A stretch of 64,000 nucleotides of DNA. Source: Mallotus nudiflorus. Its lineage: Eukaryota > Streptophyta > Magnoliopsida > Malpighiales > Euphorbiaceae. The notes beneath the pieces were generated by a model. That model did no database searches, was not told the DNA's origin, and saw only the letters and a program-made list of their open reading frames with translations. Shown piece after piece: positions 1 to 12,042 of this stretch; the stretch's first letter is position 1, and every line of letters starts with the position of its first letter. A program made the translations under genes and the position numbers. The stretch lies in assembly GCA_947683625.1 (NCBI GenBank), contig CANTUR010001081.1, positions 248,001-312,000 on the forward strand. The letters are read 5' to 3'.

Positions 1-1782
1 TTTTCGCTAAAAAGTGATTTTCATAATTTTTTAATTTTTTTCATTGGTCCAGGACACCATGTGTCCCTACATGTGCAATTCTTTGATTTTTTTCAAAACT
101 CTATCTCTTGATTTTGAAAGTTCAAAAATTAAAAAATCCAGTGTAACTTCCCTGCATGATCATAGGGTTGGAGGTTGCTAGGTCTGGCTTTAAAAGCTAG
201 AAAGGGGAGGCTATGAAAACCCTAGAGAGTGAGACAGATAGAGAGCTAAAACTAGAGAAAGGCAAAAAAACCCTAATTAGCTACTGCAAAAAAAAGTGTG
301 GATTGAAAAGCACAGACTTTCTACTGTAGGTTTCAAAACAACAAAAATACATTCTTTATTTTTAAAAGTCCAGAAAGTCAAGAAAATAACAATAGAGTCA
401 ATCTTAAAATGGTGACAATTCCAATTTGAGGGGCATTCAAACAACATTTGCACAACATCTTCTACTCTTTCTCTCTCTTTTTTATTTATTTTAATTTGAT
501 TTCTTTGTTTCATTTCTTGATTGATTCGTTACTGATTAATTTTTATTATTATTTTTTGTTGATGTCTTGTGGTGCTCTAGATAAGAGGCTGGTGATGTGA
601 GATTTTGGCAATGTTAAAGAATCCATGGGATGCCATGGATTGAGTTTTATGAAATCCCCGTAGAAGGATTTATTATTTTCTGAAGTATTTTGTTCATGGC
701 TTTTATTGGGTTGTAATTAATTTGCTTTAATTTCCTACACTATAGTTTGTGATAGCCCCAATAGAGGGAAATTAGTGGAATTTTAATTCTCTGAACTAAA
801 AATTGATTAGTAATCTAGGCTTAATTTGATAAAATTCAACTAAAATCAATGATGACAGTAGATTAATTTTAGGGTTGCATGAAATTGATTCAGGGATTCT
901 TACAAAAATCATGTAAAAATTATTATTTTGATTTATTTTTGGGATGTTTGTTGAATTGGGCTTATTTTTGTGCTTTTATTCTCTTCAAGCCCCAAGCCTA
1001 CCGTAGGGTCAACCCATTTAATAAATAGGTTTTAATTGGATGTTTAGGTTTAATTAATTTTAAAATCAATTTAGGCCCATTTAGGTTAATTTAGATTTAG
1101 GCCCATTTTTAGTTAATAAAATTAACTTAGATGAAGCTCCACCCATTAATTTCATTTATTGTAAAATAAATAGACTTAGACTCCATTTTTTATTTGAGTT
1201 AAAATTAAATTAGACTTAGGCCCATTTAATAAACTAATTTCTTCTTTAAAATTTGTAGACAATAGACCCATTTCCTCAATTAATTAAAACAAGTGGATTT
1301 AGGTTCACTAATTTAATTAAAATGTAGGCCCATCTCTAGTCCATTTTACTTGTAACTAAAATATATAGAATTAGTTAACTTTAATTGATAAAATTAATCT
1401 AGTTTAGCATAGGGACGATGCCTTTTGTATGCATTTTTTACATGTAATTTTATGACTGGTTGCCTTTGGGTTAAATGGATGTTTAATTCGGGTTTAAATA
1501 AAATTGCATGTAATTAGAGAATATGATAGTAATTTATAAAATAATTCTAAATGAACACAAGACTAAAAGAATCTCCCAGAATCTCCTGGTTGTAGTGCTA
1601 ACTTTCTTTTAGAGAATCGGGTACCACCAAAATGATTTGTCCTAGTTATTACCCTGGGTGGCGACTCCTTATCTCCACACCATGACTTTGTAATAATGGT
1701 TAGTGTGTTCCCTAGGGAACTGAGCCCAAATAGTATTGCAATTGCTAAAATCTTAGACGCGTGCTAAACCCTGCTGTCTATA
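1..1782 (+). mobile_element. Tat/Ogre-like LTR, 3' portion (cut by window start)
   Basis: This aligns by eye with the two LTRs at 3360-5233 (+) and 7635-9836 (-). Shared landmarks are a TATA-like CTTTAAAAG near 187-196 and a tract with repeated TTAGGCCCAT motifs (1071, about 1097, 1216, 1325). A block at about 1550-1782 includes GAATCTCCTGGTTGT, TTATTACCCTGGGTGGCGAC and GCTAAACCCTGCTGTCTA. The TATA-to-end distance is about 1590 bp, against about 1650 and 1680 in the other copies, so the missing 5' part should be roughly 300-350 bp. The 3' end reads TCTATA where the others have TCTACA. The adjoining pol sequence runs antisense, so this LTR does not belong to it. Confidence 0.75.
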
Positions 1783-1799
1783 AGTACTATGTCTGCCAA

Positions 1800-3335
1800 C
1801 CATTAGGGATATTCTACCACTTCTAGAAAATTGGCCTAGATTTCTTTAGCAATTTCTTTCCTTTTCTTTTCTGCCCATTCTAGCCTTAACCTACAAAGTT
1901 TTTGCTTAACAAGTTTAGCCTCTAGAGATATCAGAATGCGATGCTATGCAATTTCTCTATCTAGACCTGGTATGTCCTTATAGGACTAAGCAAATAATAC
2001 CTTTCTTTTTATTAGAATTCTCTTTAATTTTTCCCTCTCTTCAGGAGTTAAATCATGTGATATAGAAATGTGCTTTGGTTGTTCATTTGTGCCCATATTT
2101 AATGAATCTAATTGAATAGAATTAATGTCAAACATGTATGAATGATCATTAGTAAAATGCACAAGACCATTAGAATCAACATCACACAAGTAAGAAAAAC
2201 CAAAGTTAATATCATTAATCACAAAAAAAATAGAGTTTTTGTCCTTAAATAGACCGGACGTTATTACATCAGTTTCTTCATAAAAAAACATTAATAAAAC
2301 TATTATTAATAATGCTAGCTAAATCTTGTGATGGTTCTTCATCAAGTGGCAGATATAGCAGTTCTTCAATGGCCTCAATCCCCATCTTCTCAACAACTTC
2401 CTTCATCACCTCATCTTTATTGTCTTAAACTAGATTCTTGACTATTTGCTTCTAAAGATCTCAAACCCAAAAATATTCGCACCAGCTGCTTATACAGGCT
2501 TTTCTCACCCAAGTAAAGCTTCTCTTTCCTTTCTTTGATAAAGCTATCCTTTAGCTATCCCACATTCTTTAAGAAGTTGTTCTCGTAAAAAACCTTCTTT
2601 TAGTTCCTTTATTGCCATACCCAACTCTTGTATAACCCAATCCTTTAGAATCATTTTGGTCCTTGAAATCTGGTAGCTCTACGCTTCTTTGCTCATTCTT
2701 TCCTAGTCATTGTCCAGGTCAATAATTCATCTTCTTGATCATTCTCATAACGCTTGGATCCATCTCAATTCAATTAGAGATCATGGCTATTTGGAAATTA
2801 GGAGGGGTAACTACCTCCTTTTGACTATCCATGACTGCATGTACAAATTTGTCCATACTAGCATTTAAGGCCACAACCTCCCCATCCAATAGGAATTTCA
2901 CCTTTTGATGCACAATTAAAGGCACTCCTCCCAACATATGATACTAAGGCCTACCCAAAAGCAAGGCATAGATGATAGGAATATCTAGCATAATGAATTC
3001 CACCATTGCCTCTATAGGTATGGTTTTTATAGGAACAATAAATGTTCCCTCTACATTCCTTGTGCTATCATCGTAAGCTTTGATTATGAGGTTAGATTTT
3101 GTTAGATCCTCCACTTCACTCCTAGATTAGGTAGGATCTGTAGTAGGCAAACATTAATTACATACCCATCATCCACCATCATATAGCTAGTCCTTTTCCC
3201 TCTCACTTCAGCTGGAATGAACAAGGCTTTATGGTTCCTCTCCTTATTGGAGAGGTAATGACATGACACCATGCTTTTTCTCAATAACCTTGGCCACCAT
3301 TGCCTCAAGGGTCATAGTAATCTCAATATTCATCT
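1800..3335 (-). pseudogene. Ty3/gypsy (Tat-like) pol fragment: protease to start of reverse transcriptase
   Basis: Read on the minus strand from 3335 down, broken frames show the protease-to-RT linker of a gypsy polyprotein. The protease end includes IPIIYALLLGRP-YHMLGG (about 2930-2990), matching the conserved LLGRPWIH..GAVPS.LHQ.LKF block. At 1986-2291 is a 101-residue open stretch ending DLTPEEREKLKRILIKRKVLFA. It continues past a stop into SYKDIPGLDREIA at about 1925-1985, the usual lead-in to RT (WSYKDMPGLD). RT itself is missing because the LTR at 1-1782 abuts here in opposite orientation. Several stops and frameshifts make it non-functional. It is the downstream part of the gag at 5234-6750, with an LTR lying between them. 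Confidence 0.8.
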
Positions 3336-3359
3336 TCGCTAGAGCCTTAACTAGAGGTC

Positions 3360-5233
3360 AAAATTCTATAATTCCGATTGGAATTATGTAATTTCCGATC
3401 AAAATTACACAATTTTGGTCAGAATTAGACCTTTTCCACCTAGTTTTTGAATTTTCTAGAAAAAAAAATCTTTTTCTTGAGTCCTAATTGGTATGAAATT
3501 CTCTTAACATTATTTTTTATAATATTTTTAAGGAAATAGAAGTCTTTTAGGAATCAATTTATACGTAGGGTTGAAGGATGTTTCACTATAAAAGGAGGTA
3601 TTTTGGCTCCTAAAAAAGGAAAAAAAAGGAACGAAGGAAAAAAAAAGAAAAAAGAAAGGGATGAAAAAAGGAAAAGAAAAAAAAAAGAAAAAGAGGATCT
3701 GCATTCTCTACAAAAAATTTCTTTTGCTTAATTGATTAATTGAAGATCTTTGGACGATTTTTGAAGAACAAGATTCAATGACCTATCAAGAATGGTGTTT
3801 TTACAAAATCTGAGGAGCACTCCATTAAAATTATCCATAAGCATCATTTTCTCCTTGTTATATTTGATTTGATTTATTTATTTCTTTTCTTGATTTATTG
3901 ATTTTTAATTTTATTTTATTATTGATTCACTAATCATAATTTTGTTTTCTTTATTTTTATGATAGTTATGGAGGAAAATACATGATGATGGAGGAAAATA
4001 CATGTTGGAGAATTGAATCCATGAGAAGTCCATGGAATGCTATGGATAAGACTTTATAAATTTAGTTTTTAGATCTTTTTATTTTTTTTAATTTTTTTAT
4101 TTTATTTATATGTTTTTAGGGTTGTATTAATTATTTTTATTATTATTTTCAATAAATTATTATAATAGCCCCAATAATGGGAATAGTGGAATTATATGTG
4201 TGATTGCATGTTTATGTTGATTAATTGGTTAGTAAAATTAGGGTTTCAATTGGGTAATTAATTAAAATCGATAGAGGAAGTAGATTAAGTTAGGATTGCA
4301 TGTTAATGAGAATTAGGGTTTTTTAGAAGGAATTAATTTAATTAGTTGTTTAATCTTTAATTTAATTGTTTTGATATGTTTTATTTGTTTTTGATATTGT
4401 TTATTTATTTTTATGTGTTTTGAGCCCTAGGCCCACATTAGGCTTTAACCCATTCAAATTTAGGTTTTTTTAGGTTTAATTAATTAAAATGCATCATTAG
4501 GCCCATAATTAATTATATTTTTATGTTAGATATAATTTAGGCCCATTTAGTAAATTAGACATAGGCCCACCTAATTTAATTTAATTATTAGACTTAGCCC
4601 ACTTAATTAAAGCCTTTTTCATAACTTGTAGATTTAAGATTATTTTAGAATTAAAACATGTAGAACTAGGCCCATTAATTTAAATACTTCATAATTTGTA
4701 GATTTAGGCCCATTTTTAGAATTAAAATAAATAGAATTAGGTTTAATCAATTAAAATTAAAAGTAATTAGGCCCCTTTTAGACTCACTTATTAAAAATAT
4801 ATGGATTTAGCTCATTTAATTAACATCAATGTAGATTAGACTAACTTTAGGGATTATATGTTTAAATGAATGCATTATTTACTTGTATTTTCATGATTGG
4901 TTTGCCTTGGAGTTAATTGCTAGAATACAGGTTTATATGAAATTGCATGTAAATAGAGGATAATATAGTAATTCATAAAGTAATTCTAAATGAACACAAG
5001 ATTGAAAGAAGTTAGTATTCCATATCTAGAATCTCCTGGTTGTGGTGCTAGCTTTCTTTTAGGGAATTGAGTACCATCTTTTCGATTTATCCCTGTTATT
5101 ACCCTAGATGGAGACTCCTCATCTCCATGCCATGTTTTTGTGACTGTGGTTAGTGTGTTCTCTAGAGCCCTGAGCTCAAACAGTGTCGCGGTTGCTAAAA
5201 TCTTGGACGCGCGCTAAACCCCCGCCATCTACA
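3360..5233 (+). mobile_element. Tat/Ogre-like LTR, 5'-truncated, + orientation
   Basis: This belongs to the same family as the LTRs at 1-1782 and 7635-9836. It has a TATA box (TATAAAA, 3587-3593), a purine-rich tract (3610-3700), TTAGGCCCAT-type repeats (4428-4770) and the terminal block GAATCTCCTGGTTGTGG...GCTAAACCCCCGCCATCTACA ending at 5233. Compared with 7635-9836 the first roughly 290 bp, including the TGTAAACACC start, are missing, so the left edge at about 3360 is an estimate. It splits the antisense gag (above 5234) from the antisense protease (below 3335). It is therefore a later insertion or rearrangement and not an LTR of that element. Confidence 0.75.
3587..3593 (+). promoter_or_regulatory. 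TATA box of the LTR at 3360-5233
   Basis: TATAAAA lies in CACTATAAAAGGAGG. The matching position in the minus-strand copy is TATAAAAA at 9309-9316. The equal distance to the LTR 3' end (about 1650-1680 bp) supports both as the U3/R promoter of this family. Confidence 0.5.
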
Positions 5234-6750
5234 AACACCTTATAATCAAACTTGCTTGAAGGTTGTCCCAATAAGTCTTCTACTCCTTTTATACCTTCAG
5301 GGGCATTAGGAGTTTTCTCATTATTTTGAAGGTCTAGGTCCTCAAAGGAGTTTAGCACTTCTTCCTCACTAATGCCTAAGTTGATCATCATAGTAGTTAG
5401 GGGTGGCATGTTTCGGTAATTTGGGAAAGGGTTATTTTTAGTGTTTGGGTTTGGATTGGATTCCTCAGGGTCTGTGATTTTTGTAGAGTCTATGAGGTTT
5501 TGAATTTCATGTTTAAGGCACATGCAAAGGTAGTGGAATGGCCAGCAACTTGGTCAAATTTACAGTAACTATTTGGGTCAAAGCTAGGGAGATTTAGGTT
5601 TGGTGGTGTAGAGGGGATTAAGGGTCTCAAGAGGTCTTTTTAGATCAATCGGTCTAGGACTTTAGATAGGGGCTAGTTAAATTTTGAAAATCTCCTGGGT
5701 TATTGAATAGGATGGACTCCCACAACCCGACTAGCATTTCCTTATTGTGTGTCCCCAATTGGATAGTTTCTTGCTCTTGTGCTTCTAGCTATCTTCTTTT
5801 TCTTGCTTTCGATCTCCTCAGCTTGTAACCCATCATCATAAAAGTCTACAAACATCTTGGGGTTCACAATCTGTAACCTTTCAGCTAGATTAGGTGACAC
5901 ATTTCAGACTGTCATCCTAACCTGATCCTTCTCAGCCAACTTGTTCTTCATCAATCCTACCTTATTCATGAATCTAGTTAAAATTTTGAAAATGATTCAT
6001 TAAGCTTCTGCTTGGTCAATTCTAAATCCCTGATGGACACTTCAAGCCTAGTATTATAGTCATATTGCTTTAGAAAAGAGATACATAATTCTCTCCAGTC
6101 TGCTCAAATAGATTTCTCCAACCCATGATACTAATTAACAGCCATACCCTCCAAGGATAGCACAAATAGCTTGGTAACTATAGACAAAGGAGCCTTAGTG
6201 GTGCTCATAGTAGTTGTATATTGACTAAGGTGGATCTTTGGGTCTCCAATACCATCAAACTTCTACAGTTGTGGCATCTTAAACTTATCAGGCAGCTTAT
6301 CCTCCTCAAATTGCATCATATCGTCAAAGTCAAACGAGTAGCCAATGCCTTGTCCTCTCATTTATTCCTCCATTTTGGAAATCTTTTGAGTAAGTGCTTT
6401 CATCTGTTTGGATTCCAATAATTGAACTTGCTCAAGTGATTCCCTTTTTGCATTTTCAACCATGCAACTCATAACATCCATTAACTTCATTTCCATAATA
6501 GGTATATTCCTAGCAACATTGTCATTGTTAGTGGGTGGTACACCTACAATAAGTCGATTGGCCATAATAGGAGGTGCATTAGCAGTAGGTGGTTTCATCA
6601 ATCTAGCCAGAGCTTGTCTTAGTTCATCTTGCATCATTGCTCTCATGTCATCCATCAATGCTCCTTTGACATCCTCCATAGTCCAATTTCCTCCCTTTTG
6701 TCATTCCATTTCTTTAGCTTGTTTAGACTGTGCAGCTTCTAGGTAGAGTA
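5234..6750 (-). pseudogene. Tat/Ogre-like gypsy gag, degenerate
   Basis: The minus strand reads a retrotransposon gag (nucleocapsid/capsid) domain in pieces. From 6679 down it opens with MEDVKGALMDDMRAMM and a 105-residue open stretch. After a stop it continues FDGIGDPKIHLSQYTTTM, LSLEGMAVN-YHGLE, ADWRELCISFLKQYDYN and LNESFSKF. This is the GDP..HL..Y / W / QY.YN layout of the plant gag family. A 115-residue open stretch (5176-5523) makes the C-terminal part and runs into the LTR at 5233. Similar residues upstream of 6679 (LEAAQSKQAKEME then stop) suggest the original start was higher. Many stops are present. Its 5' LTR is at 7635-9836 and its protease is beyond the inserted LTR, below 3335. 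Confidence 0.8.
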
Positions 6751-7615
6751 GATTGATGGGACTCCTTTCCAGTTTGCTAAGGATCTCTTTTGAAATTGAT
6801 TGCTAACTTGAATCGGTTCTCACTAGTTTGCCACCTTTCTGACTCCAAACATAAGAGGACCTAAATGAATTTGTAATGGCTAAAAAATAAAATGTTAGTA
6901 TGATGCATGTATGCATGATGCATGTGCCATATAATAAGTTGTAAGTCAAACAAGTCAAGTGTATATACATCCTTCTAACTTTATTCCTCCCACACACGTA
7001 TTCAATGGCGAGTCTCTTTTCCTAGGATTTTTTATCTTGGCCTTAATATCAATAGGGGATATCATGAACTAACATGCATGCCAAATCTCTCAAAGCAGTA
7101 AAGCATAAAAATAACATTTCTAGGTATAAAAGCATAGCCTAATCTTTATTAGTCCTGATGGGCTTCTAAAGTATTGGCTTGGGCCTTTATAGATAGAAAA
7201 ACCTAATGGTAATAAACATAAGAAATTTAGGTAAACCTAAGGGAAGATACTAAGCCACTACATGAGCTGAGTTCGATGAAAAAGGTCAAGGTTCCCTTAG
7301 TAAGATGCCCTCCTTTAAGACTTGAGTTATAAGCCAAGGTCAGAGGGGCCCGACATCCTTTGCAAACTCGAGAGGAGACTAACCCCCTTTAGGACTTGGG
7401 TTACAGACTTTAGTCATATAAACCGAATAATCTCTCTTGAATCAAGTTAAGGCTAAGAGTGATAGTTAGCCAATTTACAATCCCATGAAGCTAGTGGAAT
7501 TATGGAACTATAAACCAATCCCATTAGTTAATATGGACATACCAAATGAGTGCAAGAATAAAATAATAATTAATAAAATATTTCTAAAGAACACAAGTAA
7601 AATCAGTATCTTTTA
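6751..7615 (-). other. Untranslated leader between PBS and gag
   Basis: No protein signature is visible. Position and strand fit the leader of the minus-strand Tat-like element, between its primer binding site (7616-7633) and gag. It contains GC-richer patches (for example CAGAGGGGCCCGACATCC near 7342). Confidence 0.5.
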
Positions 7616-7633
7616 TCCTTAGTGGAGTCGCCA
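7616..7633 (-). promoter_or_regulatory. Primer binding site, tRNA-Arg type
   Basis: On the minus strand TGGCGACTCCACTAAGGA follows the LTR end (...CGTCTACA) after one spacer base. TGGCGACTCC is the tRNA-Arg-type site typical of Tat/Ogre elements (family knowledge). It fixes the LTR boundary at 7635. Confidence 0.8.
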
Positions 7634-7634
7634 C

Positions 7635-9836
7635 TGTAGACGGTGGGGTTTAGCATGTGCTTAAGATCTTAGCAACCGCGATACTATTTGAGCTTAGGGC
7701 TCTAGAGAACACACTAACCATTATCATAAAGACATGGCATGGAGATGAGGAGTTGCCACCCAGGGTAATAACTAGGACAAATAAAAAATGGTGGTACTTA
7801 ATTCTCTAAAAGAAAGCTAGCACCACAACTAGGAGATTCTGGATACAAAATACCAACTTCTTTCAATCTTATGTTCTTTTTTTAGAATTACTATCTTATT
7901 CTTTATTTACATGCAATTTCATATAAACCCTTATTTAAAACAATTAACTCTAGGCAGACTAGTTATGAAAAATACATGTAAATAATGCACTCATTTAAAT
8001 TTGCAATCCCGAAGTTAGTCTAATCTACATTAATTTTAATTAAATGGGTTAAATATACATGTTTTAATTTACAAGTGAGCCTAAAGACGAATGGGTCTAA
8101 TTCTTATTCAATTTTAATTAAGTGAACCTAAGTTTATTTATTTTAATTCTAAAAGGACCCTAAATCTACAAATTATGAAGTATTTAAATTCGTGGGCCTA
8201 ATTCTACATGTTTTAATTCTAAAGTGATCTTAAGTCTACAAATTATGGAATAGACTTAAATTAAATAGGCTAAGTTTAAATTAATTAAATTAGGTGGGCC
8301 TATGTCTAATTAACTAAATCGTCAAAGTTATCTCTAACCTAATTTCCAATTAATTATGGGCCTAAAATGCATTTCAATTAATTAAAATCTAGATCTAATT
8401 TATTTAAATGGTTAGAGCCTATTATAGGCTTATGGCCCAAAACACACAAACAAACAAGGTCAAAAAACAATAAAAATATATCAAAATAATTAAATAAAAG
8501 AATAAACAATTAATCAAATTCTTCTAAAAAACCCTAATTTGTTTAAAATGACCATGAACAACAAATAAATAGTTAACTAGCAACCCTAATTCTAACCACT
8601 TAAATCTAATCCAATTTAAATTAAACAACCTAATGATTTCTATAGCCATTAATTTTAATTAATTATCTAATTAAAACCCTAATTTTACTAACCGATTAAT
8701 TAAAATAAAACACCTAATCACACACACATGATTTCATTATTCCCATTATTGGGGCTATTACAATGATATATTGAAAATAATAAGAAAAGAAAAAAATTAA
8801 TACAATCGTAAAAATAATAAAAATAATAATAAACAACTAAATAAAAAAAACCTAGAAACCGTATTTAGCTACAAGGTTCAATCCATAGCATTCCATGAGC
8901 CTTCATGGGTTTCGCTCTCTAAGTAGGATTATCATATAATCCCCTCCATAATCACCAACACAAAAGTAAACAATGGTTAGTGAATAAACAAAATAACAAT
9001 AAAAATTGAGTAAAGCAAAAATTCAATAGAAGCAAAATACTAAAATAAAAAATAGAAAGTAAAAAAGGAGATGATGAATATGGATGTAGGGTGGGTTGGC
9101 CCCTTAGAATAGTAAGATCATTGTTATTTGTTAAATAGATATTCAAAAAAACTTGTTATTCTTCTTCTAAAAAGTTTATTACTCCTTGCTTCAAAACAAA
9201 ATAAGTCACAGAAAAGTATTTTTATGTACTGCCTAGAAAAAGAAAAGTTTACAGGAAAAGAGAGAGAGCTCCCCCCCCCCCCCCCCCCAAAAAAAGAGTT
9301 TAGCTAGGTTTTTATAGAAAAACCCTCAGTCATATACTGAAAGAGTTTTAGTTTTAAAAGGATTTTATTTCTTGCAAATCTAGATAAATCCTAAAAAGGA
9401 ATTTGAGAAAATTTTTAACCAACCAAAATTCATAATTTTTATTTTATTTTATGTAAAAATACGAAAAATGTATAATTTCAACTGAAATTGTGTAATTCTA
9501 ATTGGAATTACATTATTCCGATTGAAATTGTATAATTTCAGTTAGAATTATAGAAATTCGATCGAAATTATAGAATTTCGATCGAATCGCAATTATAATT
9601 ACAATCAAGTCATAAAAAGAATTACAAAAAGACCCTTAAAAGAATTTTAATTTTTCAAATAGGTCCTAAAAAACATTACAATCAAGTCATTAAAAAATAA
9701 TTAATTTTTTTTTTGAAAATGCATTCAGACTTTTGAGGTTTCAAACTTTAAGTATTGAAGACCTATTTATAACATTTTCATTATTAGAGTCCTTTCTCGC
9801 ATCCATACTTTATTATCCCAAAATTAGGTGTTTACA
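7635..9836 (-). mobile_element. Tat/Ogre-like 5' LTR, complete, 2202 bp
   Basis: On the minus strand it runs from TGTAAACACCTAATTTTGGG (9836) to CACCGTCTACA (7635), with TG...CA ends, and is followed by the tRNA-Arg-type PBS. It contains the TATA box TATAAAAA (9309-9316), an 18-base poly-C on the + strand (9271-9288), TGGGCCTA motifs (about 8190, 8297, 8357) and the conserved terminal block at about 7640-7870. It is the best-preserved LTR of this family here. It is directly abutted at 9837 by a second, different minus-strand gag, so this element appears to have inserted into that one. Confidence 0.85.
9271..9288. repeat. Poly-C run of 18
   Basis: Eighteen consecutive C on the + strand (G on the LTR sense strand), just downstream of the LTR TATA box. 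The other LTRs have A/G-rich sequence at this place. Confidence 0.9.
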
Positions 9837-11160
9837 ATTTGTTCCTCTGTTAAACTGGTATTGATCATTAGGATGCGTTAATTTGGTGGAGGTACATTTT
9901 GGTCGTTGGGTAGAGGGTTATTTTAGGTGTTTGGTTTCCTAGTTTCAGGGTTAGTTATTTTGCCTGAATTAATTAAATCTTGAACCTCATGCTTCAGGCA
10001 GATGTAACTGTCAGTGACGTGTTCGATGTTTTGGTAGTATTTGCAGTACAATTTCGAGTTGACATTGGGAAAAGGTGGTTTTTGAGGTAAAGGTTATAAT
10101 AGGTTGTTTTCAATTAGCTTCTCTAAGACTTTGGAGAGAGGTCTTCCCAAGTTAGAAAGCCATTGGGATTGTCTAATAGTATTGATCTGTATATTACTGC
10201 ATGGCCCAATTCAACTATTGGATCTAATCCTTTCTCTGCTTGCAAATCTTTCATTGAAGAATTTCTTCTCTTATGCCAAATTGATTTCCTTCTGAACACC
10301 AAATCTATATATTCTTCAAATTTTCAAATTCCTAAATATTAAAGCTTTTTAAAGAGTGGGAGCACACACCCTTCTATAGCTATCACTAGTTGATTAAATT
10401 CTATGGGCCAGTGCTTCATCTGTGCTAATTTTGCTCTCCATTTGATCAAGTAATCTGTGAAAGACTCATTGAACTTTTGCTTTATGTTTTTCAAGTTTCT
10501 TAAAGATGCTTCCATTTGAATATTAAGACTATACTACTTTACAAATGCAGTACATAATCCCTCCTAGTCGGCTTGGATATAGGATTCCAAAGCATACTAC
10601 CATTTGATGGATGCTCCTTTTAGAGACAGAGGAAATTGCTTCATAATCTATGCCTTAGTCAAACTAGTTGTCCTCATATGAGTTATATAGTGCTTTAGAT
10701 GTAAATGGGGATCCTCAGTGCCAATGAATTTCTTCATATTAGGGAACTTAAACTTTTGGAGTAGAGGGTCATCATCTTAATCCAAACTAAGATTAGAGTA
10801 GTTCATCAGAGAATCTATCCCCTTCTCCTTTATCATCAATTGCATTTGAGCCATAATATTAGTCATGTTCTTAGCCCAATCAAATTTTTTTACATTTTTT
10901 ACAGCGTATGTAGTCACGTTCTATCTAGCTATAGGCTCTGCCACTAAGGTTTCCTGATTATCCTCTCTTTCCTATCTTTTGGGGTCTTCAACATTTAAAT
11001 CAAATGGTTTAGGCTAAGGTGCTAGCGGTTGAGGTGCTAGTGGTTCTTGTCTAGGCTGTCCTCTTATTTTAGCCATCACCTCTCTCATAATTGCCCGGGT
11101 CTAATTGGCAATTTCTGCCTTTAACTTATCCCTAAAATCCTTAGCATTAAACTTTGCCAT
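9837..11160 (-). pseudogene. Second Tat-like gypsy gag, degenerate
   Basis: The minus strand begins MAKFNAKDFRDKLKAEIAN (ATG at 11158-11160), then an in-frame TAG, then TRAIMREVMAKIRGQPRQEP. Further down are sequences for the same gag layout as at 5234-6750. It is degenerate, with several stops. The 5' LTR is at about 12044-15422 and the PBS at 12025-12042. At 9837 it is cut by the LTR 7635-9836, so protease and pol of this element are not in the window. The N-terminus differs clearly from the first gag, so the two are related but distinct families. Confidence 0.7.
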
Positions 11161-12024
11161 CTTAGTTTCTCTAGAAATCCTAACTAGGCGACCAATGTTA
11201 GGCCATTTCCAACTGGAAGACTATCTTGAATCTATATATGCAATCATCATGGATTAGAAATAAGCATTACATGTATAAATGAGATGCAAGTTCAATCAAT
11301 AAAAAAGAAATCAATATATATTCTATTTACATATAACAATAAGAAATAAAATATAAAGCTCTTGAATGGTATCTTCACCCTTATTTCTCTCACACATATA
11401 TTCATTAGTGAGTTCTTTATCCTAGGATTGTTATTCTAGATTTTAATTATTAGCAGGGGATAATAAAATCGACGGATGCAAGATAACTCTTATGATGGTA
11501 TAGACAAGTAGTAATTTCTTTTAAATAATTCCAAAGTCCATTTTAATGGGCCAAGAATGACATTAAAGGCCCACCTTGCCAAGATCCATTTGTAATGGGC
11601 TAAAATAGGCATGAAAGGCCCATTTTGTCAAGGTTTTTTTATAATGGCTTGGGCCTTATTCAAAGAATTACTATATGGCATCAACAAATGCATTTGGGAA
11701 AAAATCCTAATGGAAATTGCTAAGTCCTCACATGAGCTGGGTCTCAGGTAATAAGCTTCGGCTCATACAGCTGTATACCTCTATTACATCTCCCCACTCA
11801 AGGGTCTATGTGATATGGATAAATACATGCTATGAGTGACAATAATCAAATACTCCACCACTAAGTTGAGTGAAAAATAGGTAGCAAAGCAAAGACTATT
11901 ATCGGTTACTTAGGACTTAGTGTGCACATTATATGGAACTTGTAGTGAATGTAAGAATTTGCAAAGGAAATAAGGAAATAATCAAAGATGATACATTACA
12001 GAACACTTGGAATCAGTTTCTCTA
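11161..12024 (-). other. Leader of second Tat-like element
   Basis: Non-coding between PBS and gag. It contains two near repeats of GGCC-rich text (about 11535-11640, for example TTTTAATGGGCCAAGAATGAC and TTTGTAATGGGC). No other feature is seen. Confidence 0.45.
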
Positions 12025-12042
12025 TCCCTAATGGAGTCACCA
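12025..12042 (-). promoter_or_regulatory. Primer binding site, tRNA-Arg type
   Basis: The minus strand reads TGGTGACTCCATTAGGGA, one mismatch from TGGCGACTCC in the first ten bases. It follows an LTR end (CCTACA at 12044) after one base, the same spacing as at 7616-7635. Confidence 0.7.

Noticed and set aside
3360..5233. This LTR as the 3' LTR of the element whose 5' LTR is 7635-9836
   Set aside because: The orientation is opposite, and it lies between gag and protease of that element; a true 3' LTR would be in minus orientation and beyond pol.
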